A stretch of DNA of 64,000 bases from Streptomyces sp. LBL (GCF_029893585.1 NZ_JARXYX010000025.1:62001-126000); one strand, 5' to 3'; numbered from the stretch's first letter, positions 35,651 through 44,622 are shown. The notes: a model not told the origin generated them from the letters alone. Numbers and translations: made by a program.

Positions 35651-36462
35651 ACGCGGGCCGCGGTGGTCTCGAAGATCCGGGTGCGGTCGCCGGGGTCAGT
35701 CAACTGGCGTGCCGCGTCCAGTACTTCACCGTACGTCGCCGCGAGCGTGCACACGGGCCAGTCCGAGCCGAACATCAGCCGGTCCGGGCCGAAGGCGTCC
35801 AGCACCACCTCGGCGTACGGGCGCAGGTCGTCGACGGTCCAGGAGCCGGGGTCCGCCTCGGTGACCATGCCGGAGAGCTTGCAGACGGTGTTGGGGAGGG
35901 CGGCGAGGGTACGGACGGCCGTGGCCCACGGTTCTCGCTCGCCGGAGGCGATGGGTGGTTTGCCCAGGTGGTCCAGGACGAAGATGAGGCCCGCGTGGTC
36001 CGCCGCCGCCCTGGCGCACGCCGGGAGCTGGTGGGGCAGCACGACCAGGTCGTGGACCAGCCCCGCGTCGGCCACGGCGGCGAGGCCGCGCCGTACGTCC
36101 GGGCGCAGCAGCCACTCCGGTTCCGGCTCGCCCTGGACCTGGTGGCGGATGCCCTTGAGGTACTGGCCGCCGGGGAGTTCCCGCAGGCGGGCCAGTTCGT
36201 CGGCGACGTCGGGGCGGGTGAGGTCGGTCCAGCCGACGACGCCCGCGATCAGGTCGTGCCGGGCCGCGAGGGCGAGGAACTCCGGGGTCTCCTCGGGCAC
36301 GGTGATCGTCTGGACCAGGACGGTGCGGTCGACTCCGGCCGCGCGGGCCTCGGGTGCGAGGTCCGCCACCGTGAAGTCGCGCCGGATCGGGCTGCCCTCG
36401 GCGATCCAGTCCTGGTCCCGTACGGACAGGTCCCACACGTGGTGGTGCGCGTCCACGGTCAC
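35638..36462 (-). CDS. L-fuconolactonase-type amidohydrolase
   Basis: 274 residues. MTVDAHHHVWDL and later DWPVCTLAATYGE are the metal-binding ends of COG3618 TIM-barrel lactonases; the middle reads FVLDHLGKPPI. The enzyme should hydrolyse L-fucono-1,5-lactone (or the 1,4 isomer) to L-fuconate. The GTG start is chosen for GGGAG six bases upstream and for its four-base overlap with the mutarotase stop (GTGA). It is the last gene of the fucose catabolic operon in transcription order. The neighbouring fuconate dehydratase makes the fucose assignment stronger than the family match alone. Confidence 0.85.
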   Translation of the reverse strand: MTVDAHHHVWDLSVRDQDWIAEGSPIRRDFTVADLAPEARAAGVDRTVLVQTITVPEETPEFLALAARHDLIAGVVGWTDLTRPDVADELARLRELPGGQYLKGIRHQVQGEPEPEWLLRPDVRRGLAAVADAGLVHDLVVLPHQLPACARAAADHAGLIFVLDHLGKPPIASGEREPWATAVRTLAALPNTVCKLSGMVTEADPGSWTVDDLRPYAEVVLDAFGPDRLMFGSDWPVCTLAATYGEVLDAARQLTDPGDRTRIFETTAARVYDL

Positions 36463-36773
36463 GGCAGCTCCCATACGACGGGCAGGCCGGCGTCCGATCC
36501 CTCGCTGGAGTAGTCGTGCGCCACGTCCAGCAGCTCGGCCATGCGGGCCTGCCAGGCCACGTTGACGGGGAGCTTCTCCAGCTCGGCGAGGAGACGGCCG
36601 TAGTCCTCGCACTCCAGGAGGTGGAAGAGGTCGGTTCCGCTGCGCCAGATCGTCCAGGAGGTGGCCCCGGCGGCGCGGATCGCGTCGGTGAGCTCGACCG
36701 GGACTTCGCGGTGGGCGGCCTCGTACTCGGCGACCCGGTCGGCGCGGACCGTGGTGTGCAGGGCGACTCTCAT
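36459..36773 (-). CDS. L-fucose mutarotase (RhaM/FucU-like)
   Basis: 104 residues with MRVALHTTVRADRVAEYEAA, SWTIWRSGTDLFHLLECEDY and a C-terminal LPVVWELP, the DUF718/rhamnose-mutarotase pattern. It interconverts the alpha and beta anomers so that the dehydrogenase receives its preferred form. Family members act on rhamnose or fucose, and fucose is inferred from the adjacent L-fuconate pathway. It overlaps both neighbours by four bases (ATGA upstream, GTGA downstream), showing tight coupling. Confidence 0.85.
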   Translation of the reverse strand: MRVALHTTVRADRVAEYEAAHREVPVELTDAIRAAGATSWTIWRSGTDLFHLLECEDYGRLLAELEKLPVNVAWQARMAELLDVAHDYSSEGSDAGLPVVWELP

Positions 36774-37792
36774 GACGGTTCCTCGGTGGGGACTGGGGCG
36801 TCGGCGGGAAGCAGGCCGGTGTCGCGCAGCTCCTGCCAGAAGGCGGTGGGGACGGGGGCCGCGAACTGGTCTGCGCAGTCGTGGACCTCGGCCGCCGAAC
36901 GGACGCCGACGAGAACGCTCGCGACCGCCTCAGGAGCGGCGCAGAAGGCCAGCGCTGCGGCGCGCAGCGTGGTGCCGTGCCGGTCGGCGACGGACTTCAG
37001 ACGCAGGGCGCGCTCCAGCAACGCGTCCGGCGCCTGGGCGTAGTTGTACGTCGCTCCGGGCCTGGGATCCGCCAGGAGACCGGAGTTGAAGGCGCCGCCG
37101 ACGACGACGGACGTCCCGCGCTCCTCGGCCGCCGGGAGCAGTGCGGTGAGCGCGTCCTGGTCGAGCAGCGTGTAGCGGCCGGCGCACAGCACCACGTCGA
37201 CGTCCGTGTCGCGGACGAAGCGGGTGAGCATCCCGGCCTGGTTCATGCCCGCGCCGATCGCGCCGACCACGCCCTGTGAGCGGAGCTCCTCCAGCGCGGG
37301 ATAGCCCTCATGGAAGGCCTGGTCGGCGTGGTCGTCGGGATCGTGGAGATAGACGACGTCGACCCGGTCGAGGCCGAGGCGTTCGAGGCTTGCCTCCAGG
37401 CTGCGTCGTACGCCGTCGGCGCTGAAGTCCCAGACGCGGCGGTGGGTGGCGGGGACCGCGAAGCCGTTCGCCAGGTCGTCACCCCCGTCCCGCGTCGGCT
37501 CCAGGCGGCGGCCCACCTTCGTCGAGACCGTGTACTCGGCGCGGGGGTACTCCCGCAGGGCCGCTCCCAGGCGGCGTTCGGACAGGCCGAGGCCGTAGTG
37601 CGGGGCGGTGTCGAAGTAACGGACGCCCCGCCGCCAGGCGGCGGTCACGGCCTCGTGCGCCTGTTCGTCGCTGACCTCGCTGAAGAGGTTGCCGATCGCG
37701 GCCGCGCCGAAGGCCAGGGCGCCGACCTGGACGCCGCTGCGGCCCAGCGCGCTCACCGGCCCCGGCGTGCTCACCGGCTCCGGCGTGCTCAC
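36770..37792 (-). CDS. aldo/keto reductase, probable L-fucose dehydrogenase
   Basis: 340 residues. Catalytic residues of the AKR fold are visible: Asp and Tyr in YFDTAPHYGLGLSERRLG, Lys in YTVSTKVGRRL and His in VVYLHDPDDH. It resembles D-threo-aldose 1-dehydrogenases, which oxidise L-fucose to L-fucono-1,5-lactone with NAD(P). The GTG start overlaps the SDR stop (GTGA). Two further in-frame GTGs occur at six-codon intervals because the N terminus is a duplicated VSTPEP/VSTPGP tract, so the true start may be 18 or 36 bases later. Confidence 0.85.
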   Translation of the reverse strand: MSTPEPVSTPGPVSALGRSGVQVGALAFGAAAIGNLFSEVSDEQAHEAVTAAWRRGVRYFDTAPHYGLGLSERRLGAALREYPRAEYTVSTKVGRRLEPTRDGGDDLANGFAVPATHRRVWDFSADGVRRSLEASLERLGLDRVDVVYLHDPDDHADQAFHEGYPALEELRSQGVVGAIGAGMNQAGMLTRFVRDTDVDVVLCAGRYTLLDQDALTALLPAAEERGTSVVVGGAFNSGLLADPRPGATYNYAQAPDALLERALRLKSVADRHGTTLRAAALAFCAAPEAVASVLVGVRSAAEVHDCADQFAAPVPTAFWQELRDTGLLPADAPVPTEEPS

Positions 37793-38544
37793 TGTCCCGC
37801 CGGACGCAGTCGCAGGCCCTGCATGCCGCCGTCCACGGCGAGTGACGTGCCGGTCGTGGCACCGGACAGCGGGCTCGCCAGGTAGGCGATCGCGCCCGCC
37901 ACCTCGTCGGCGCTGACCAGCCGGCCGGTGGGCTGGCGGGCCTCCAGAGCGGCGCGTTCGGCGGCCGGGTCGGGCGCCTTGGACAGCAGGCGGCCGACCC
38001 AGGGGGTGTCCGCCGTGCCGGGGTTGACGCAGTTGACGCGGACGCCCTCGCGGACGTGGTCGGCGGCCATCGCGAGGGTGAGGGAGTACACGGCGCCCTT
38101 GGTCGCGCTGTAGAGGGCGCGCTGCGGGAGACCGGCCGTGGCCGCGATGGAGGAGGTGTTGACGATCGCCGCGTGCGCGGATTTCCGCAGGTGGGGAAGG
38201 GCGGCGCGGGCCACCCGGACCATGCCGACGACGTTGACGTCCAGGACGCGGTGCCACTCGTCCTCGCCGTTGTCCTCGACGGTGCCCTGGGCTCCGATGC
38301 CCGCGTTGTTGACCAGGACGTCGATCCCGCCCAGGTCGGCCGCGGCGGCCGCGACGGCCGCCCGGACCGAGGTGTCGTCGCTGACGTCCGCCTGGTAGGC
38401 GAGCAGCGGCTTCTCGACCGACGACGGGTCCAGGTCGAGGACGGCGACCTGGGCGCCGCGCGCGGCGAGGAGCTCGGCGGTCGCCCGGCCGATACCGGAG
38501 GCGCCGCCGGTCACCAGGGCCTTCAGACCCTCGAAGTCGCTCAT
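37789..38544 (-). CDS. SDR, probable 2-keto-3-deoxy-L-fuconate dehydrogenase
   Basis: 251 residues. The Rossmann motif TGGASGIGRATAE, NNAGIG and the catalytic Ser, then Y-x3-K in YSATKGAVYSLTLAMA, are intact, and the C terminus IAYLASPLSGATTGTSLAVDGG is a classical SDR ending. In the non-phosphorylating L-fucose route this family oxidises 2-keto-3-deoxy-L-fuconate to the 2,4-diketo acid with NAD. The function is inferred from its place between the fuconate dehydratase and the fucose dehydrogenase, to which it is joined by four-base overlaps. Confidence 0.82.
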   Translation of the reverse strand: MSDFEGLKALVTGGASGIGRATAELLAARGAQVAVLDLDPSSVEKPLLAYQADVSDDTSVRAAVAAAAADLGGIDVLVNNAGIGAQGTVEDNGEDEWHRVLDVNVVGMVRVARAALPHLRKSAHAAIVNTSSIAATAGLPQRALYSATKGAVYSLTLAMAADHVREGVRVNCVNPGTADTPWVGRLLSKAPDPAAERAALEARQPTGRLVSADEVAGAIAYLASPLSGATTGTSLAVDGGMQGLRLRPAGQ

Positions 38545-39884
38545 GCCGCCTGTCCCTTCGTGTGCTCGGCGAGGTCGGCGGCCCAGAAGGCACCGTCGGG
38601 GTAGGTGTACCGCGCGATCGACTCGGGCCGCATGGCGGCCGAGAAGCCCGGCGTGGTGGGTGCCGTGTAGTGACCCTCTCGGATCACCACCGGGTCGAGG
38701 AAATGGTCGTGCAGATGGTCGACGTACTCGATGACCCGGTCCTCGGTGGTGCCGGAGAGGGCCACGTAGTCGAACATCGACAGGTGCTGGACGAGTTCGC
38801 ACAGGCCCACGCCGCCCGCGTGCGGGCAGACCGGGACGCCGAACTTGGCCGCCAGCAGCAGGATCGCGAGGTTCTCGTTGACTCCGGCGACCCGCGCCGC
38901 GTCGATCTGGACGATGTCGACGGCGCCGGCCTGGAGGAGCTGCTTGAAGATCACCCTGTTCTGCACGTGCTCGCCGGTGGCGACCTTCACCGGGGCCACG
39001 GCCCGGCGGACGGCCGCGTGGCCGAGGATGTCGTCGGGGCTGGTGGGCTCCTCGACCCAGTACACGTCGAACTCGGCGAGGGCCTTGGTCCAGCGGATCG
39101 CCTCGTCCACGTCCCAGCGCTGGTTGGCGTCGATCGCCATGCGGATGTCGGGGCCGACGACCTGGCGGGCGACACGGCAGCGCCGTACGTCGTCGTCGAG
39201 GTCCGCGCCGACCTTCAGCTTGATCTGCCGGAAGCCGTCGGCGACGGCCTCGGCGGCGAGGCGGCTGAGCTTCTCGTCGTCGTAGCCGAGCCAGCCCGGG
39301 GAGGTGGTGTAGGCGGGGAAGCCTCTGTCGAGCAGAGTCGTGGTGCGGTCGGCCGCGCCGTCCCTGCCCTTGCGCAGCAGCTCCAGCGCTTCCTCGGGGG
39401 TGAGGACGTCGGTGAGGTAGCGGAAGTCGATCTGGCCGACCAGCCACTCCGGGTCGGCCTCGGCGAGCAGCCGCCACAGCGGCAGTCCGGCGCGCTTGGC
39501 CGCCAGGTCCCACACGGCGTTGACGACCGCACCGATCGCCATGTGCATCACGCCCTTCTCGGGCCCGAGCCAGCGCAGCTGACTGTCCCCGATCAGGTCC
39601 CGGAAGAGGGACCCCGGGTCGGCGCACACCTCGTCGACGGACCGCCCGACCACGTGGTGACGCAGGGCGTGGATCGCGGCGACCTGCACCTCGTTGCCCC
39701 GCCCGATGGTGAACGTGAAGCCGTGCCCCTGCGGCCCGTCGGCCGCGTCGGTACGCAGCACGACGTACGCCGCCGAGTAGTCGGGGTCCGGGTTCATCGC
39801 GTCGGAGCCGTCCAGCTCACGCGAGGTGGGGAAACGGATGTCGTAGGTGTCGACCGCTGTGATGCGGACGGGCGTCGGGGACAC
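38541..39884 (-). CDS. L-fuconate dehydratase (enolase superfamily)
   Basis: 447 residues. The enzyme removes water from L-fuconate to give 2-keto-3-deoxy-L-fuconate. The Lys-x-Lys base IKLKVG, metal ligands in MAIDANQRW, WVEEPTSPDD and ATGEHVQN, and the His of CPHAGGVGL are in the expected order. The C-terminal segment with EYVDHLHDHFLDP and REGHYTAPTTPGFSAAM is characteristic of the FucD family within the superfamily. I start at the GTG giving MSPTPVRITAVDTYDIRFP, with GAAAGG six bases upstream. The call anchors the whole cluster as an L-fucose pathway. Confidence 0.92.
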   Translation of the reverse strand: MSPTPVRITAVDTYDIRFPTSRELDGSDAMNPDPDYSAAYVVLRTDAADGPQGHGFTFTIGRGNEVQVAAIHALRHHVVGRSVDEVCADPGSLFRDLIGDSQLRWLGPEKGVMHMAIGAVVNAVWDLAAKRAGLPLWRLLAEADPEWLVGQIDFRYLTDVLTPEEALELLRKGRDGAADRTTTLLDRGFPAYTTSPGWLGYDDEKLSRLAAEAVADGFRQIKLKVGADLDDDVRRCRVARQVVGPDIRMAIDANQRWDVDEAIRWTKALAEFDVYWVEEPTSPDDILGHAAVRRAVAPVKVATGEHVQNRVIFKQLLQAGAVDIVQIDAARVAGVNENLAILLLAAKFGVPVCPHAGGVGLCELVQHLSMFDYVALSGTTEDRVIEYVDHLHDHFLDPVVIREGHYTAPTTPGFSAAMRPESIARYTYPDGAFWAADLAEHTKGQAA

Positions 39885-39921
39885 AGGAGGCCTTTCGGTC
39901 GGTGGCGGGGACGGGACGGGG

Positions 39922-40947
39922 TCAATCCTGGGCACGGCCGGTGGTGACGCGGGCGATCATGAGGGCGACCAGGATGATGCCGCCGTAGATCGCCTGGATC
40001 CAGAAGGACGGCACCTGGGCGAGCGTGAGCAGGTTCTGGACGACACCGAGGAGGAGTACGCCGGTCAGGGCGCCGAACATGGTGCCCTTGCCGCCGTCGA
40101 GGCTGATGCCGCCGATCACCGCCGCCGCGAACACGGTGAAGATCATGTTCTGGCCTTGGTTGGCGCTGATCGCACCGACGTAACCGGTCTGGAGCAGCCC
40201 GCCCACCGAGGCGAGGACACCGGCGACGACGAACACACCGAGCATCACCCGGTCGACCCGGATACCGGCCGCGCGGGCGGCGTCCGCGTTGCCGCCGATG
40301 GCGTACAACGCGCGTCCGACACGGTGGTACTTCAGCACGAACCCGGCGATCGCGAAGGAGGCCGCGGCGAGCCACACCGACATCGGGATGTTGAGGAAGG
40401 TGGTGGTGGCCAGCGAGTAGAAGCTGTCGGGCATCCCGAACAGCGTCTTGCCCTTGGTGGCGCCGACCAGCAGTCCGCGCAGGACGATCAGCATCGCGAG
40501 CGTCACGATGAACGCGTTCAGTTTGAACTTGACGACCAGGATCCCGTTGAAGCCGCCGATCACCGCGCCGACGACAAGGATCGCCAGCAGCGAGAGCGCG
40601 GCCGGGAACTCGCTGCCCCAGCCGGACTGGGCGGCGGGCAGCACGAGGAGCGCTCCGAGGGCGGGTGCGATGCCGACCACCGACTCCAGGGACAGGTCGA
40701 ACTTGCCGGTGATGAGAACCAGGGACTCGGCCAGCACCACCATCGCGAGGGCGGCGGAGGCCCCGAGGATCGAGATCAGGTTGCGTTCGGTGAGGAACGA
40801 GTCGTTGACCACCGCCCCGAGCACCAGCAGCAGCAACAGGGCGGGGACGAGGGCGAGTTCGCGGGCCCGCCGCAAGAGTACGGTCCTGGCCGAGTTCGAG
40901 GCCGGGACACTGACCGGCGTGACGGGCGGAGCCTTCGTCTCAGTCAC
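39922..40947 (-). CDS. sugar ABC transporter permease (ribose type)
   Basis: 341 residues. Eight to ten membrane helices, with the BPD_transp_2 pattern including LNAFIVTLAMLIVLRGLLVG, the EAA-like loop ALYAIGGNADAARAAGIRVD and AVIGGISLDGGKGTMFG. It forms the channel of the importer together with the double ATPase upstream and the lipoprotein binder. I place the start at the GTG with GGGGGAAG five bases upstream, overlapping the ATPase stop by eight bases; an ATG at 41010 would add 21 Pro/Gly-rich residues. The substrate is inferred to be L-fucose. Confidence 0.9.
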   Translation of the reverse strand: MTETKAPPVTPVSVPASNSARTVLLRRARELALVPALLLLLVLGAVVNDSFLTERNLISILGASAALAMVVLAESLVLITGKFDLSLESVVGIAPALGALLVLPAAQSGWGSEFPAALSLLAILVVGAVIGGFNGILVVKFKLNAFIVTLAMLIVLRGLLVGATKGKTLFGMPDSFYSLATTTFLNIPMSVWLAAASFAIAGFVLKYHRVGRALYAIGGNADAARAAGIRVDRVMLGVFVVAGVLASVGGLLQTGYVGAISANQGQNMIFTVFAAAVIGGISLDGGKGTMFGALTGVLLLGVVQNLLTLAQVPSFWIQAIYGGIILVALMIARVTTGRAQD

Positions 40948-42514
40948 CCCGGCTTCCCCCTGTCCGGCCGGGGGTCCGGGGGTCGTCCCCCGGGGAGACG
41001 CTGTAGCCATGGTCCACTCCTTCTATGGAGGCGATCAGCTCGTGGTCGCGCCAGCCCGCCAGGTGCTCGGCGACGACACGGCCGTGGAAAAGGACGAGGA
41101 CGCGGTCGCAGCGCCTGAGGTCGTCGATCTCGTCGGAGACGACCAGCACGGCGGTGCCGTCCTCGCGGGCGCTGTCCACGCGGGCCAGCAGGGACTCCTT
41201 GGACTTCACGTCCACGCCCGCGGTGGGGTTGATCAGGACCAGCAGCCGCGGGTCGGAGGCGAGCGCGCGGGCCATGACGACCTTCTGCGCGTTGCCGCCG
41301 GACAGGTCGGACACGGGCTGGTCGGGGCCCTCGGCGTGGATGTCGAGTCGTTCGATCAGCTCGGTGGCGAAGCCGCGCCGGCGGTCCGTGCCGACGAAGC
41401 CGAAGCGGCCGAGCCGGTCCAGAACGCTCAGGGTGGCGTTGTCACCGATGGTCATGCCGACGACGAGCCCCTGGACGTGCCGGTCCCGGGGCACACAGCC
41501 GACACCGGCCTTCAGCGCGGCCGGGACATCGCCGAACCGGAGCTGCGTCCCGTCCAGTCGGGCCGTGCCGCTGTGCGGGGTGTGCAGACCGGTGAGCGTC
41601 TCGGCGAGCTCGATCTTGCCGCTCGCGCTGGATCCGGCGAGGCCGACGACCTCGCCGCGGCGGACGGTGAGGTCGACGTTCTCGTACGCGTCCGAGGTGA
41701 GCCCGCGGGCCTCCAGGAGGACCGGGGCGGACTCGTCGACCACCCTTTCCTGGACGGACTGTTCGGTGAGCGTCGCGATGCTCTCCCCCGCCATGGCCTC
41801 CACCAGGGCGGTCCTCGGCAGGTCGGCGACCGGGGCCGTGGTGATCCAGCGGGCGTCCCGCAGCACGGTCACGGTCTGACAGACCTCGTACACCTCCTGG
41901 AGGTGGTGCGAGATGAACAGGAAGGTGACACCGGAGTCCTGGAGGGCCCGCATCCGGGCGAAGAGCCGCTCGATCTCCCGGTTGTCGAGCTGGGCGGTCG
42001 GCTCGTCGAGGACGATGAAGCGGGCGCCGAAGCTCAACGCCCGGGCGATCTCCACCATTTGACGGTCCTCGACCTTGAGGTCGGCGGTACGGGCCTCCGG
42101 GTCGACGTGCACGTCCCAGGCGTCGAGCGTCTCGGCCGCCTGGGCCTTGAGCCGGCGCCAGCTGATGAAACCGCGCTGGAGCGGCTGCCGGTTGATGAAC
42201 AGGTTCTCGGCGACCGTCAGCTCCGGGACCACCGTGGGCTTCTGGTAGACACAGGCGACCTTGCGGCGCCAGGCGTCCCGGTCGGTCAGCGGGGGCGCGG
42301 GCTCGCCGTCGAAACGGACGGTGCCCTCGTCCGGCGCCTGAAGGCCGGTGAGGATGGTGACGAGGGTGGACTTGCCGGCGCCGTTGCGGCCGACGAGGGC
42401 GTGGGACTCCCCGGGCAGGACGGTGAGGCGGCCGTCGGCCAGGGCGGTGGTGGGACCGTAGCGCTTGACGACGCCCGACGCCTCCACGAGGGGGGTGGTC
42501 ACGGCCGTACTCAT
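40940..42514 (-). CDS. sugar ABC transporter ATP-binding protein, duplicated domain
   Basis: 524 residues with two ABC modules. The first has Walker A GRNGAGKST, a divergent signature around KVEDRQMVEIARAL and Walker B RFIVLDEPTAQLD. The second has a degenerate Walker A (GSSASGKIE), the good signature LSGGNAQKVVMARAL and Walker B LLVLINPTAGVD. This asymmetry is standard for ribose/galactose-type importers (RbsA/MglA). It energises uptake through the downstream permease. Its start overlaps the binding-protein stop by four bases. Confidence 0.93.
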   Translation of the reverse strand: MSTAVTTPLVEASGVVKRYGPTTALADGRLTVLPGESHALVGRNGAGKSTLVTILTGLQAPDEGTVRFDGEPAPPLTDRDAWRRKVACVYQKPTVVPELTVAENLFINRQPLQRGFISWRRLKAQAAETLDAWDVHVDPEARTADLKVEDRQMVEIARALSFGARFIVLDEPTAQLDNREIERLFARMRALQDSGVTFLFISHHLQEVYEVCQTVTVLRDARWITTAPVADLPRTALVEAMAGESIATLTEQSVQERVVDESAPVLLEARGLTSDAYENVDLTVRRGEVVGLAGSSASGKIELAETLTGLHTPHSGTARLDGTQLRFGDVPAALKAGVGCVPRDRHVQGLVVGMTIGDNATLSVLDRLGRFGFVGTDRRRGFATELIERLDIHAEGPDQPVSDLSGGNAQKVVMARALASDPRLLVLINPTAGVDVKSKESLLARVDSAREDGTAVLVVSDEIDDLRRCDRVLVLFHGRVVAEHLAGWRDHELIASIEGVDHGYSVSPGDDPRTPGRTGGSRGD

Positions 42515-43587
42515 TTGACCGTGTTCCCCCACAGCTTGGGGTCGTCGACGTTGTCCTTGGTGACCAGCGGCGCGGGCAACTGGTCCTCGAGGATCCCGCT
42601 CGGCAGCTTGACGATGGTCGAGTCGTGGTCCGTCGGCCCCGGCTTGAACGTCTTCCCCTGCATCGCGGCCTTGATGTAGTACATGCCGTACTTGGCGTAG
42701 GCGTCGGCGGGCTGCGAGACCGTCGCGTCGATCTCGCCCTTGCGGATGGCGTCGAACTCCTGCGGGATGCCGTCGTTCGAGATGATCGTGATGTGGCCCG
42801 ACTGGCCGGGCTTCTTCAGCATTCCCTTCGACTTGAGGGTCTGCAGCGTCGGCGCGAGGTAGACACCGCCGGCCTGCATGTAGATGCCCTTGGTGTCGGG
42901 GTTGGCGTTGAGGAGAGTGTCCAGCTTCGAGGCGGCCGTGTCCGACTCCCACTTGGCCGGGATCTCCAGCACCTTCAGCTTCGGGAAGTTCTTCTTCACG
43001 CAGGAGCGGAAGGCCTCGGAGCGCTCCCGGCCGTTGACCGAGGCGAGGTCGCCCATGATCTGCACGACCTTGCCGGAGGAGACCTTTTCGCCGAGGTACT
43101 GGCAGGCCTTCTCCCCGTACGCGACGTTGTTGGCCCTGACGACCATGGCGACCTTGCCCTTTTCGGGCGCCACGTCCACCGCGACCACGGGCACACCCTT
43201 GCGGTCGGCCTGGTCCAGGCCGGCCTCGATGGCGGCGCTGTCCAGCGGCGCGACGACCAGGCCCTTGACGCCCTGGTTGAGCTCGTTGTTGATGTCGGTG
43301 ATCTGCTGGGACGGGTCGCTGTTGGAGTTGACCGTCTTCAGCGCGTCCACGCCTTCGGACTTCGCCATCTTGGGCACGTAGTCGTTGTACGACTGCCAGA
43401 AGGGCGAGGTCAGCAGGGGCAGGATCACCCCGACCTTGCCCTTGCCGTCACCTCCCGCGCTGGAGGCGCCGCCACCGGCGTCCTTGGTGCTGCCGCACGC
43501 GGCGAGCACGATCGAGGCGCCGACGGCCGTGGCCACCGTGCCGACACTTCGAAACATGTTCCGCTTTCCCACTGTTCTGCCGGGCAT
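42511..43587 (-). CDS. sugar ABC transporter substrate-binding lipoprotein
   Basis: 358 residues. The signal peptide ends GASIVLAACGS, a good lipobox with Cys31. The mature part is a periplasmic-binding-protein type 1 fold of the ribose-binding class (VGVILPLLTSPFWQSYNDYV, GVKGLVVAPLDSAAI, VPVVAVDVAPE). It is the first gene of the importer and faces the GntR regulator across 164 bp containing FadR-type palindromes. With the downstream fuconate pathway it is most likely the L-fucose receptor, although specificity cannot be read from sequence. Confidence 0.92.
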   Translation of the reverse strand: MPGRTVGKRNMFRSVGTVATAVGASIVLAACGSTKDAGGGASSAGGDGKGKVGVILPLLTSPFWQSYNDYVPKMAKSEGVDALKTVNSNSDPSQQITDINNELNQGVKGLVVAPLDSAAIEAGLDQADRKGVPVVAVDVAPEKGKVAMVVRANNVAYGEKACQYLGEKVSSGKVVQIMGDLASVNGRERSEAFRSCVKKNFPKLKVLEIPAKWESDTAASKLDTLLNANPDTKGIYMQAGGVYLAPTLQTLKSKGMLKKPGQSGHITIISNDGIPQEFDAIRKGEIDATVSQPADAYAKYGMYYIKAAMQGKTFKPGPTDHDSTIVKLPSGILEDQLPAPLVTKDNVDDPKLWGNTVK

Positions 43588-43630
43588 CTGGTGGCTCCTC
43601 GTCGAGCGTCTTTCGAGCAGATGACCGCAT

Positions 43631-43645
43631 ACTTATCAGACCACT
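43631..43645. promoter_or_regulatory. secondary GntR half-site upstream of the binding-protein gene
   Basis: ACTTATCAGACCACT shares the right arm GACCACT and 10 of 15 bases with the perfect palindrome at 43695. It lies 44-58 bases upstream of the binding-protein start, suitable for cooperative repression. Confidence 0.5.
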
Positions 43646-43694
43646 CGGCCGGAGTAACACCCCTCGACGGCATATTTTCGCGAGTTGGGACCAT

Positions 43695-43709
43695 AGTGGT
43701 ATGACCACT
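43695..43709. promoter_or_regulatory. FadR/GntR-type operator between regulator and fucose importer
   Basis: AGTGGTATGACCACT is a perfect 6-3-6 inverted repeat. It overlaps a second dyad, ACCACTCGCGTGGT, on its right side. It is 43 bases upstream of the regulator GTG and 108 bases upstream of the binding-protein ATG. Confidence 0.8.
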
Positions 43710-43751
43710 CGCGTGGTTAGACTTCGGCGCACCGGGTGAGTGGAGGACGGC

Positions 43752-44453
43752 GTGGACGAGACAGCCCCCCAGAAGGGCACCGTGACGCAGCGCGCCATCG
43801 AGCAGATCAAGGCGATGATCGGCGAGGGCCGGCTGGAGCCGGGAATGCGGCTGCCGACCGAACGTGATCTGGCGGTCCAGCTCGGTATCTCCCGCAGCTC
43901 GATGCGGGAGGCGATCCGCGCGCTCACGGTGCTGGGCGTACTGGAGGCCCGGCACGGCTCGGGCATCTACGTGACCCAGCTGGAGGCCGGTGACCTCCTG
44001 GAGACCTTCGGCGTGGTCGCCGACCTCTCGCGCGGCCCGCGCCTGGTGGAGCTGCTGGAGGTGCGCCGCATCCTGGAGTCGACGGCGACCGCGCTGGCCG
44101 CGGCCAGGATCACGGAGGAGCAGCTCGCCGAGGTCGAGAAGCACCTGACGGCGATGAACGACACCGACGATCCGGAGATCATCCTCTCCCACGACCTCGC
44201 CTTCCACCGCGAGATCGCCACGGCCGCCGGCAACGAGACCATGGCCGCGATCCTGGACGGCCTGTCCTCCCGCACCTTCCGCGCCCGCGTCTGGCGCGGC
44301 TACCAGGAGGAGGGCGCCTTCGCCCGCACCCGCCGCGAACACGCCGCCATCCACCGCGCCCTGGTCGCCCACGACCCGGAGGCGGCCCGGGCGGCGGCTG
44401 CCGCGCATGTGGGGGAAGTGGAGGAGTGGCTGCGGGCACAGATCGGCGACTGA
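43752..44453 (+). CDS. FadR-subfamily GntR regulator of the fucose locus
   Basis: 233 residues. The winged helix reads RLPTERDLAVQLGISRSSMR followed by EAIRALTVLGVLEARHGSGIYV. The all-helical FCD domain has the metal-site residues Asp and His in SHDLAFHREIATAAGN and a later His in RREHAAIHRAL. Such regulators bind sugar acids or organic acids. It is divergent from the importer genes with palindromic operators in between. The likely ligand is fucose or a pathway intermediate such as fuconate. The GTG is supported by GGAGG five bases upstream. Confidence 0.9.
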   Translation: MDETAPQKGTVTQRAIEQIKAMIGEGRLEPGMRLPTERDLAVQLGISRSSMREAIRALTVLGVLEARHGSGIYVTQLEAGDLLETFGVVADLSRGPRLVELLEVRRILESTATALAAARITEEQLAEVEKHLTAMNDTDDPEIILSHDLAFHREIATAAGNETMAAILDGLSSRTFRARVWRGYQEEGAFARTRREHAAIHRALVAHDPEAARAAAAAHVGEVEEWLRAQIGD

Positions 44454-44504
44454 GCGTGCTGCCGGACAGGATCGGGGATCCGGCCCGACGGCAGGGCGCG
44501 AGGC

Positions 44505-44558
44505 CGGCCGGGAGGGACCGAGGGCCCGGGAGTTCGGCCGGGAGGGACCGAGGGCCCG
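44505..44558. repeat. 24 bp direct repeat, period 30
   Basis: A 24-base element beginning CGGCCGGGAGGGACCGAGGG occurs at 44505-44528 and again, identically, at 44535-44558. It lies in the gap between the convergent regulator and fucosidase genes. No function is apparent. Confidence 0.85.
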
Positions 44559-44622
44559 CCGGGACCGGGAGTCCGGCCCGGCGAGACCCGAAGGCCCAGC
44601 CCCGCACGACCGCTGTGGTCCC

